Shown here: one piece after another, positions 1 to 6,096 of the stretch
Layout of the letters: each line of letters begins with the position of its first letter
How positions within the stretch are numbered: position 1 is the stretch's first letter
Source: Candidatus Kapaibacterium sp.
GTDB lineage: Bacteria > Bacteroidota > Ignavibacteria > Palsa-1295
Assembly: GCA_025450975.1 (NCBI GenBank)
Contig: JANWLI010000089.1
Coordinates: 1 to 7,683, forward strand
Length of the DNA: 7,683 nt
Reading direction: 5' to 3'
The notes under the pieces: generated by a model
The model's input: the letters and a program-made list of their open reading frames with translations, nothing else
What the model was told of the DNA's origin: nothing
Databases searched by the model: none
Translations under genes and position numbers: made by a program

Positions 1-1482
1 GCCGGCGCAGCCTCGGGCGGCGTGTGGCGTTCGATCGATAAGGGTGCGTCGTGGGTGAAAGTAACTCCTGCCAACGAACTCCAGCTCATCAGCTCGATCG
101 CCCAGGATAAGCGCGCCGGAAAAACGGCAACGTGGTATTACGGCACGAGCGAATTGCTCACCACAACGAATCGCAGACACACAACGAACATCCGTACCCA
201 TAACCTCGGTAATGGCATTTACCGCTCGACCGATAACGGCACGACCTGGGCTGCACTTCCTTCGACACAGACGACAGGCTCGCAACAGGCGCCGGTGAAT
301 TTCCAGGGAGTGTGGAAAGTTGTCGTCGATCATACGAAGTCGGAACAGGATGTTGTCTATGCTGCGTGCATGGGCGGGATCATGCGCTCGACGAATGGCG
401 GTACCGACTGGACCCTCGTTCTTGGAAGCGATACGACGATGTGTTTTAACTCCGACATTGTCATTTCAACAAATGGGATTTTATATGCAGGATTGGGGAG
501 TGCTTATAACGGCGTAGCATCTCCCAAGCAAGGTATCTGGCGATCGACGAACGGCACCGATTGGGAAAAGATGAATAACACATTTCTTCCTCCGCTATTT
601 CGGAGAATACGATTAGCAGTTGCGCCGTCGGCTGATACCGTAGCGTATGCATTCGTCGAGCGACCCGGCGCCTGGACAAATCCGGACGGCACATTCAATT
701 CGTCGGCAACCTTGTACCGCTATGGCGGGAATGCGTGGTCGCAAGGTGCATTACCAAACGGAGGCACGTACTTTACGCTCACAGGCTACGCGATGGCCAT
801 CACCGTGCATCCGAATGACCCCGATCATATTTTTTACGCCGGCACCGATGCGTATCAATCGAAAAATGGAGGCAATGGCTTCCAATGGATCGCAGGGTAT
901 GTTGAGGAGATCCAGGGATGGAATGCGCATCCTGATTTTCATGAGCTGCTGTTCGACCCGCACGATCCGACAAAGCTCTTTGCTGCCACAGACGGCGGCA
1001 TACACTCATGTGCCAATCCCGACGAACTTCCCTACCCGCAATGGGCTGAGTATCATTCGGGCCTCGAGACGTCGCAGATCTACGACGTGAAGATCGACCG
1101 GAAGATCGCAGGAAATAAGTTTATTGCGTGCGGCTTGCAGGATAACGGATCGTATATCACCGACGACCCTTCGACGAACTGGGGCATGGCTTCCGGCGGT
1201 GACGGCATGACGGCGGAAGTGATCGATGGAGTTAATTTTTTTACGACCTCTTCGCAGGGAGCCAACATTTACTTTTTTGGGTATGACGGAGTAAACGTAA
1301 ACTATTACGGGACCGGTCACCCGCCGGCATCGAGTGAGCGCTTTACATTCTTTACGCGCTATCTTGTCGATCCAAAGCTTGGCAATACGATGTATCTGCC
1401 CGAGGCGAACGATCTGTGGCGCATGGATCAGCTGCAGCAAATATCGGCATCGGGCGCTGTGCATAATAACTGGGAGCTCTAA
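1..1482 (+). CDS. Asp-box (BNR/sortilin-like) repeat protein, 5' fragment, both ends incomplete
   Basis: This is the portion upstream of the in-frame TAA. The frame is open through base 1 (A-G-A-A-S-G-G-V-W), so the start codon and any signal peptide lie outside the window; the GTG at 22 codes an internal valine of the first Asp-box blade, not a start. Asp-boxes of the S-x-D/N-x-G-x-x-W type occur at about residues 11-18 (SIDKGASW), 76-83 (STDNGTTW), 130-137 (STNGGTDW), 182-188 (STNGTDW, shortened) and 287-296 (SKNGGNGFQW, degenerate). They are followed by the family signatures HPDFHELLFDP, DGGIHS (331-336) and GLQDNGS (378-384). This is the layout of a sortilin/xyloglucanase-like propeller, a fold also used by non-enzymatic T9SS proteins. 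I see no basis for assigning a glycosidase activity. If translated only to the TAA, the product would lack its last blades and its secretion signal and would probably not be exported or stable. Confidence 0.8.
   Translation, partial: AGAASGGVWRSIDKGASWVKVTPANELQLISSIAQDKRAGKTATWYYGTSELLTTTNRRHTTNIRTHNLGNGIYRSTDNGTTWAALPSTQTTGSQQAPVNFQGVWKVVVDHTKSEQDVVYAACMGGIMRSTNGGTDWTLVLGSDTTMCFNSDIVISTNGILYAGLGSAYNGVASPKQGIWRSTNGTDWEKMNNTFLPPLFRRIRLAVAPSADTVAYAFVERPGAWTNPDGTFNSSATLYRYGGNAWSQGALPNGGTYFTLTGYAMAITVHPNDPDHIFYAGTDAYQSKNGGNGFQWIAGYVEEIQGWNAHPDFHELLFDPHDPTKLFAATDGGIHSCANPDELPYPQWAEYHSGLETSQIYDVKIDRKIAGNKFIACGLQDNGSYITDDPSTNWGMASGGDGMTAEVIDGVNFFTTSSQGANIYFFGYDGVNVNYYGTGHPPASSERFTFFTRYLVDPKLGNTMYLPEANDLWRMDQLQQISASGAVHNNWEL
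1480..1482 (+). other. In-frame TAA stop inside the propeller gene
   Basis: Codons around the site are tgg-gag-ctc-TAA-agc-acg-gtc. The downstream residues S-T-V-V-N-T, then I-I-T-S-L-A-L-S and L-F-L-G-T-S-N-G-H-I-Y-R-I, continue the propeller in the same frame. A single substitution from TTA (Leu), CAA, AAA, GAA or TCA would create the stop. TAA also ends two other genes in this window exactly after their T9SS tails (at 3840 and 6097, minus strand), so the code is not reassigned. No obvious recoding element was noticed beside it. Confidence 0.9.
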
Positions 1483-1707
1483 AGCACGGTCGTCAATACG
1501 ATCTGCATATCGAACATTATTACCTCGCTCGCACTCTCGGAAAGCAGCCCACTATTCCTCGGAACTTCGAATGGACATATCTATAGGATCGCCGATCCGA
1601 CGGACCTGAATGCCGCGCCTCAGGATATCTCATCCGGATCCTTCCCGACAAATGGGTACCTTGCGCATATTGAAGTCGATCCGCGCGACGCCCAGCATAT
1701 TATTGCT

Positions 1708-2349
1708 GTGTTTTCTAACTACAATGTCCAAAGCATCTTTCGGACAATTGACGGCGGAGCGTCATGGACGGCGATCAGCGGCAATCTGGAAGAAATTCCA
1801 GAGGGCAGCGGCGCAGGGCCATCGGTGCGTAGCGTGCGCATCCTTCATACGCCAACAGGCATCAACTATTTCGCTGCGACGACGTCCGGACTATTTTCGA
1901 CGGGCCTCATCAATGGCGCATCGACGCAATGGGTTCGCGAAGGAGCAACGAATATTGGAAATCTCATCGTCGAAAGTATCGACGTTCGCGAAAGCGACGG
2001 GTGGGTCGTTGCCGCTACGCAGGGTGGAGGCATCTTTGCCGGTACGAGTACGGGCTCGGGTGTCGGCATGAAGGCCGCGGGGGTGAATCTCCGTGTTGAG
2101 CAAAATTATCCAAATCCGGTGCAGGGCATTTCGGAGATCAAATTTATCCTGGACAATGCTTCCGCTGTTACGATCGAACTCTACGATATTCTTGGAAACC
2201 GGCTTTCCTCAATCGAAGACACGTACCAAGCGGGAGATCATACATATATACTGAATGCTTCTGACCTCAAGTTATCGGAAGGAATATACTTCTACCGCTT
2301 TACTGCGAACAAGAACTACGTAACGAAGATGTTCAGTGTCGTGAAGTGA
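1708..2349 (+). CDS. 3' fragment of the propeller gene carrying the T9SS type A sorting domain
   Basis: A gene caller would probably place a separate gene here using GTG at 1708, but that GTG codes the valine in the strand I-I-A-V-F-S-N-Y, and coding similarity begins earlier, right after the stop at 1482. The fragment holds the last blade with Asp-box TIDGGASW, a G-I-F-A-G-T strand, and the C-terminal sorting domain: the VEQNYPNP motif, a beta-strand block (A-V-T-I-E-L-Y-D-I-L-G-N), G-I-Y-F-Y-R-F and the terminal M-F-S-V-V-K. Such domains (about 80-90 residues) direct periplasmic proteins through the T9SS translocon and are usually cleaved or anchored at the surface. Without a signal peptide this piece alone could not reach the periplasm. 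It is best read as the tail of the interrupted gene, not as an independent gene. Confidence 0.6.
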   Translation: MFSNYNVQSIFRTIDGGASWTAISGNLEEIPEGSGAGPSVRSVRILHTPTGINYFAATTSGLFSTGLINGASTQWVREGATNIGNLIVESIDVRESDGWVVAATQGGGIFAGTSTGSGVGMKAAGVNLRVEQNYPNPVQGISEIKFILDNASAVTIELYDILGNRLSSIEDTYQAGDHTYILNASDLKLSEGIYFYRFTANKNYVTKMFSVVK

Positions 2350-3303
2350 TCAGTCCTCGAGCTTCGCAGCTTGCTCGAGCGTCTTTTCAACGATCTCATT
2401 CTTTTCTTCTCGCGCGCAGATGGAATCCGGGAGTGCGACCGCATACGGCGCAGGCCGGATGAACCGGCCCCGGTGCCTGACGTACACTTCGGTCAGCTCG
2501 GCGCCAAAGAGCATGATCTGAGCCGAGTAGTACACCCACACGAGCAGTATCACAAGCGATCCTGCAGCTCCGTAACTCGATGCGATCGAGCTGTTGCCGA
2601 TATAGAGGCCGATGAGATATTTACCGATCGAGAATAAGATCGACGTGAAGGCCGAGGCGATCCAGACATCGCGCCATTCGAGCTCAACATCGGGCAGGAT
2701 CTTGTAGACCATGGCAAAGAGTACGGTCACGACACCAAATGAGATAACAATTTCGACGATCGACCATACCCAGTCGATCCCGGTTATCCGCGACGAGAGA
2801 TAGGTATTCAATGCACTCAGTGCGGCACTGACGACGAGCGAGACCAACAGGAGGAATCCCACGCCAACGATGACGCCGAACGATGCGAGACGGTTTTTGA
2901 GAAAACCTTTAATGCCTCTTCCCGGCTTGGGCACAACCTGCCAAACGGTGTTGAGGGAATCCTGGAGTTCGATGAATGCGCCTGTCGCACCGGCAATCAG
3001 CACGATGAATGCGATGATCGCTGCAAACACGCCGCCTTCCGAATGCTGCCAGGCATTTTCCAGTAAGAGTTGGATGGCAACCGAACCATCCGTGCCGATG
3101 AGCCCGCGAAGTTGATCGACGACCTGCCCGCGTGCGGCCTCAGCGCCAAAGAAAAACCCGGCGATCGCAATGGCGATCACGAGTATAGGCGCTAACGAAA
3201 AAAACGTATAATAGGAAAGGGCCGCACCAAGTCTCGGGCATTTATCCTTATCCCATTCCTTTGCGGCTTCTTTAAGAAGTTTCCAGATCGGTGTGACCTT
3301 CAC
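2350..3303 (-). CDS. YihY/BrkB (virulence factor BrkB) family inner-membrane protein
   Basis: This 317-residue polytopic membrane protein belongs to the YihY/UPF0761 family, formerly mislabelled RNase BN; its biochemical role is not settled. Conserved family features are an N-terminal amphipathic K-E-W segment, L-G-A-A-L-S-Y-Y-T-F-F-S-L-A-P (about 25-39), L-Q-D-S-L-N-T-V-W (113-121) and G-A-A-G-S-L-V-I-L-L-V-W-V-Y-Y-S-A-Q-I (245-263) ending in F-G-A-E-L-T. About six membrane helices can be seen, near residues 30-52, 92-112, 140-164, 178-202, 213-236 and 247-269. A charged C-terminal tail follows (E-E-K-N-E-I-V-E-K). Length is typical. The start is GTG at 3303: an in-frame TGA lies four codons upstream, and the nearby ATG is in another frame. 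The gene lies 37 bases after the DUF6141-type gene, probably in the same operon. Its TGA directly abuts the TGA of the convergent propeller gene. Confidence 0.92.
   Translation of the reverse strand: MKVTPIWKLLKEAAKEWDKDKCPRLGAALSYYTFFSLAPILVIAIAIAGFFFGAEAARGQVVDQLRGLIGTDGSVAIQLLLENAWQHSEGGVFAAIIAFIVLIAGATGAFIELQDSLNTVWQVVPKPGRGIKGFLKNRLASFGVIVGVGFLLLVSLVVSAALSALNTYLSSRITGIDWVWSIVEIVISFGVVTVLFAMVYKILPDVELEWRDVWIASAFTSILFSIGKYLIGLYIGNSSIASSYGAAGSLVILLVWVYYSAQIMLFGAELTEVYVRHRGRFIRPAPYAVALPDSICAREEKNEIVEKTLEQAAKLED
2356..2379 (+). terminator. Weak candidate hairpin terminator for the + strand gene, inside the end of the YihY-family gene
   Basis: The inverted repeat CTCGAGC (2356-2362) / GCTCGAG (2373-2379) encloses a 10-base loop and is followed on the + strand by C-GTC-TTTTC. 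It starts seven bases after the TGA of the propeller gene. The same bases encode the last residues of the opposing gene, where two Leu-Glu codon pairs create the repeat, so chance is quite possible. There is no intergenic space for a conventional terminator here. Confidence 0.25.
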
Positions 3304-3340
3304 AAGTATCGGTCATCTACAATAATCGTACCCGGATGCG

Positions 3341-3835
3341 TTAGCTATTAGCCGCGATCCACCAGCGCGCTAGCGTTTTCTCGATCTCCGAACCACGCTG
3401 TGTGCCGAGGAGGATGCGTTTGCCACTCTTGAGTTCTATCTGTAAGCCAAGATTCCCCTTCACGTTATAGGCAATGCCGCTGCCAAATCCGCCTTTAATG
3501 CCCCAGCCGCCGTATTCGGCGATCGGCCGGTAGATGCGCAGGTATACTTTTGCGATCTGCGACCAAGGGATGGCGCGGTCGCGCAAATGGAACGGACGGA
3601 AGCGATACCGGATGCCTTCCGGCGTGATCGTCGTATCGAGGCGCATCGTTAAGAACAACACGAGCGGCAGGACACCACAGGTGGCAATGACGATCAGTAC
3701 CCACTCTACCGTATCGTGGCGTACCTCCTCCGATGTAAGATAGGCGATCACGAGAATGGCAAACGGTGCGATACTGATAAGCGCCCACATCCACCACTGG
3801 GTAAAGCGTTGCTCTTCTTTAAATTGCTCCATCAT
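3341..3835 (-). CDS. Small membrane protein with PH-like domain (DUF6141-type)
   Basis: The 164-residue protein has two predicted membrane helices (about 14-33 and 43-64) followed by a soluble domain of about 100 residues. That domain has the pattern R-L-D-T-T-I-T-P-E-G-I, R-F-R-P-F-H, I-P-W-S-Q-I, E-Y-G-G-W-G-I-K (107-114), A-Y-N-V-K-G-N-L-G-L-Q-I (122-133) and L-L-G-T-Q-R (142-147). From memory this matches the bacterial PH-like family DUF6141, whose function is unknown; a domain search would confirm it. The topology suggests an inner-membrane protein with the PH-like domain in the cytosol (inference). Tandem ATGs at 3835 and 3832 make the exact start uncertain by one codon. The first ATG follows the TAA of the upstream secreted-protein gene by only four bases and has no evident Shine-Dalgarno sequence, so translational coupling is likely. 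Confidence 0.85.
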   Translation of the reverse strand: MMEQFKEEQRFTQWWMWALISIAPFAILVIAYLTSEEVRHDTVEWVLIVIATCGVLPLVLFLTMRLDTTITPEGIRYRFRPFHLRDRAIPWSQIAKVYLRIYRPIAEYGGWGIKGGFGSGIAYNVKGNLGLQIELKSGKRILLGTQRGSEIEKTLARWWIAANS

Positions 3836-3839
3836 TAAC

Positions 3840-5966
3840 TTACTTAATTATCTGTATGGGGTGGAGAGAGAATACAGTTCCGTCGCCGCGAAGGCGCAAA
3901 TAATAGGTACCAGAAGAAAGATTTTGCGTCGAGTAAAGTTCAGTGTGAACACCGGGAGCGTTGGCGACGATCTGAACCGGCTTGCCTACAACGTTGCCAT
4001 TTCCGTCGAGAAGCTCTAGGAAAAGATCCGACGGCCCGCGAATATCAAGCAGCACTTCAACCAAACCTGATGTCGCTGGATTCGGCTTCACTGCGGTAAT
4101 AGTAGCAATCGATTTCGTCCGCAAGAAGCCGGAGAGGATGGAATCGCCGCAACCGGGATCAAGCGTGAACAGTGATTGTGGCAATGCAACATCCGGACAG
4201 CGAGGTACGAGCGTCGGCGTTCCGAAGCTGTCGATCTCGATCGGCGTAACCATGACTGCAGATAAATAGCCTGTCATCACGATAGTGATGACGGGCTTCG
4301 TCAGGTCTGAGGTTTCGGTGATCGGCGAACCTAGCGTTGCCGTGATGAGCATTCCATCATTACCATCTGTGACGAAGCTGGCATTGGAGGATTCGGAGAG
4401 AGTGCCTGCAGACTGAAGTTGAAACGGCTCGACGACATCGCCGTTATAGTGCAGATGGATCTTGTACTCGGCAATCGTGAATGTGTCGACGGTTGGCTTA
4501 ATAAAGATCGGTACGACAAACCGCTCAGTTGTGCGCACGCTCGTTAGGGGTGGAATGAATAACTCCGGCGCGAGTTGATTACGCGCCTGGATCGTGATCG
4601 TCGTGTCAATATCAAAGGCCCCGCGCTTGCCCTTAATACGCAAAGTAATTTCTCGATCGCCTGATGCGGCGGGACTGAATGTTATGTTGATCGTTCGATC
4701 GTCAAATGTGCCGAGTGAAAGTGGCGCTTTCGGGCTGACAGAAAACTCCTGAAGAAGATCGCCGCCGGTTGCAAGTGAGTCGATCCGGAGTGAATCGCAG
4801 GATTCATTCGAGATGGTAAATCCCAGAGAAACAGGAGAGCAGTATAACGTACCCAGAAGCAGCGTGTCGAGTGAAAGCGTCAGATCCGCGCTCGCAGGTG
4901 CTCCGAGTGTTCCATCGCCTCCGTCGGAGGATTTCCAGATGTTGCCACTGTTGTCGAATGCATAGACGACCTGCCCGACGCATCCGGTAACGACAAAGCG
5001 GGAATCTTCGATATTCGATGGACCGGCAATATTTTTCCACGTTACGCCCATATCGTCGGAGCGAAACAAGCCTTGCGTTGTAGACTGGCGCCTTGTCTGC
5101 ACGTACAGCGTCTTCCCCTTTCCATCGATATGGCCGACAAGCTGGATGCCTGTCGGAAACTGATGCATGATATTGAACGACTGGCCGAAATCGTCGGAGC
5201 GAAGAATATTGCGATCGCCCGTGGCGCCGGAAATGTCGCCTTCGGGAGCGAGGAAAAATGTTGAGGTATTTTTCAACGCATACACACTCCATGCCTCGTT
5301 AAACTCCTGAACTTTCCGCCATGTCAGTCCGCCATCGGACGTCGTGTACGCATGATTGCCGGTGGGTTGCAACGATGCAGGTCCCATCGTAACCAATCCG
5401 TGCAGATCGTCTACAAAGCCAATGCCGTTCGAGGAGTGATCGGCCGGACTGTTATCGAACACTTCATTCCAGGTCAGTCCGCCATCGGTTGAGAAGCCAC
5501 CTTTGCCTCCTGTACGGTCCCAGGAAGTGACGATCAGTGCTTTCGAAGTTTCATAGATGCATGTGTGTTCGAAGTTTGTACGCGATCCGGTTACATCGAA
5601 CCAGGTGAGGCCGCCGTCATTTGTCTGCCAGATACTTGACGACGGGAAACTCGTCTTGTGAACGGTAGCAAATCCGTTATTGCGGTCGCGAAAGAAGAAG
5701 GAACTGACGACGCCATTGCCGTTGACCGGTGTGATGGCGATGCTCCAATTAGCGCCGCCATCGCTTGTCAAAAAGATTAGCGGAACATCGGTGCTGCTGC
5801 CTGCGCCGACCATGCCGGTATTTTCGTCAAAGAAATGTCCGCTGCGAATCTCCAGGGTTCGCCCAACCAATGTACCGGCAGCCAATACCCTCTGCCAGCC
5901 GGCAGAGGCCGACTGGGTACCGAGCCCAAAGATAATGAGGAGAGAACCGATACAGTACCGGAGCAT
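3840..5966 (-). CDS. Secreted Asp-box propeller with Ig-like (choice-of-anchor D/HYDIN-type), cohesin-like and T9SS sorting domains
   Basis: This is a complete 708-residue modular protein. Residues 1-22 form a Sec signal peptide (hydrophobic L-L-I-I-F-G-L-G, cleavage probably after A-S-A before G23). Residues 23-350 form a Ycf48/BNR-like beta-propeller with Asp-boxes at 67-74 (TSDGGANW), 115-122 (TNDGGLTW), 159-166 (STDGGLTW), 209-216 (TSDGGLTW), 256-264 (RSDDFGQSF), 302-310 (RSDDMGVTW) and a partial one at 346-350. Residues 360-462 resemble an Ig-like ASPM-SPD2-Hydin/choice-of-anchor D module (T-I-N-I-T-F-S-P-A-A-S-G). Residues 466-580 look cohesin-like (F-V-V-P-I-F-I; Y-K-I-H-L-H-Y-N-G-D). 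Residues 619-708 are a T9SS sorting domain (V-K-P-N-P at 625-629; G-T-Y-Y-L-R-L-R; I-Q-I-I-K end). The likely fate is export by T9SS to the surface or medium; the binding partner is unknown. It is the first gene of the probable three-gene operon. No strong Shine-Dalgarno precedes ATG 5966. Confidence 0.9.
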   Translation of the reverse strand: MLRYCIGSLLIIFGLGTQSASAGWQRVLAAGTLVGRTLEIRSGHFFDENTGMVGAGSSTDVPLIFLTSDGGANWSIAITPVNGNGVVSSFFFRDRNNGFATVHKTSFPSSSIWQTNDGGLTWFDVTGSRTNFEHTCIYETSKALIVTSWDRTGGKGGFSTDGGLTWNEVFDNSPADHSSNGIGFVDDLHGLVTMGPASLQPTGNHAYTTSDGGLTWRKVQEFNEAWSVYALKNTSTFFLAPEGDISGATGDRNILRSDDFGQSFNIMHQFPTGIQLVGHIDGKGKTLYVQTRRQSTTQGLFRSDDMGVTWKNIAGPSNIEDSRFVVTGCVGQVVYAFDNSGNIWKSSDGGDGTLGAPASADLTLSLDTLLLGTLYCSPVSLGFTISNESCDSLRIDSLATGGDLLQEFSVSPKAPLSLGTFDDRTINITFSPAASGDREITLRIKGKRGAFDIDTTITIQARNQLAPELFIPPLTSVRTTERFVVPIFIKPTVDTFTIAEYKIHLHYNGDVVEPFQLQSAGTLSESSNASFVTDGNDGMLITATLGSPITETSDLTKPVITIVMTGYLSAVMVTPIEIDSFGTPTLVPRCPDVALPQSLFTLDPGCGDSILSGFLRTKSIATITAVKPNPATSGLVEVLLDIRGPSDLFLELLDGNGNVVGKPVQIVANAPGVHTELYSTQNLSSGTYYLRLRGDGTVFSLHPIQIIK

Positions 5967-6040
5967 GATCTATAGTTCGTTATAACCGCAACTAGTTAAC
6001 ACATAACGCTCTCATTTGTTTTCAGTTACAACGGTCCCTT
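5967..6040 (-). promoter_or_regulatory. Presumed promoter/leader of the three-gene operon
   Basis: These bases lie between the terminator of the right-hand gene and ATG 5966, so the operon promoter should be here. The segment is AT-rich and holds short palindromes: GTTATAAC (5979-5986), AACTAGTT (5990-5997) and GTTAAC (5995-6000). The last two overlap. A TATAAC in the first palindrome could be a -10-like hexamer on the minus strand, but no convincing partner box at the right spacing was found, nor a clear Bacteroidota-type TAnnTTTG element. The call rests on position more than on motif. Confidence 0.35.
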
Positions 6041-6072
6041 AAACTAAAAACGGCGGGCATAGGCCCGCCGTT
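6041..6072 (-). terminator. Rho-independent terminator of the right-hand T9SS gene
   Basis: A perfect 10-base-pair GC-rich stem (6063-6072 with 6049-6058) closes a four-base loop at 6059-6062. On the minus strand it is followed by TTTAGTTT (6041-6048). It starts 24 bases after the TAA of the 6097 gene. On the + strand the stem is followed by CTTTGCTTGTGTTTG, a poorer U-tract, and no + strand gene ends here, so minus-strand use is favoured. It separates the right-hand gene from the middle operon. Confidence 0.9.
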
Positions 6073-6096
6073 CTTTGCTTGTGTTTGTGTTTTCTC

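Larger units (their letters stand above)
1..2349 (+). pseudogene. Asp-box beta-propeller protein with T9SS sorting domain, interrupted by an in-frame stop (5' partial)
   Basis: One reading frame runs from the left edge to the TGA at 2347-2349 (782 codons before the stop, 5' end missing) and is broken only by TAA at codon 494. Both sides read as one protein of the large secreted BNR/sortilin-like (VPS10-type) propeller family. Before the stop there are Asp-boxes and the family's DGGI and GLQDNGS motifs. After it come a propeller strand (LFLGTSNGHIYRI), another Asp-box (TIDGGASW, about residues 582-589) and a T9SS type A domain (about 695-782, with QNYPNP at 701-706). Codons 495-689 contain no ATG, so the 3' part has no good start of its own. 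No frameshift is needed to join the halves. The likely original role is a cell-surface or secreted protein exported by T9SS; the ligand or enzymatic activity is unknown. Causes could be a true nonsense mutation, a base error or readthrough. Confidence 0.75.

Noticed and set aside
1480..1482. Reassigned genetic code (TAA as sense)
   Set aside because: TAA terminates three minus-strand genes in this window, two exactly after the expected end of a T9SS domain, so TAA is a normal stop here.
1..1482. Assignment as a GH74 xyloglucanase or sialidase
   Set aside because: Asp-boxes and the propeller fold are shared by many non-enzymatic proteins; no catalytic residues could be identified with confidence.
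1610..2071. 153-codon + strand frame overlapping the 3' part of the propeller gene
   Set aside because: It is out of frame with the Asp-box and T9SS sequence, Arg/Ser-rich and without family features; a shadow frame.
2350..3303. Ribonuclease BN activity for the YihY-family gene
   Set aside because: The old RNase BN label for this family was an error; the protein is a polytopic membrane protein without nuclease motifs.
4804..5292. 162-codon minus-strand frame inside the 708-residue protein gene
   Set aside because: Different frame from the clear modular protein, with an Arg-rich shadow composition.
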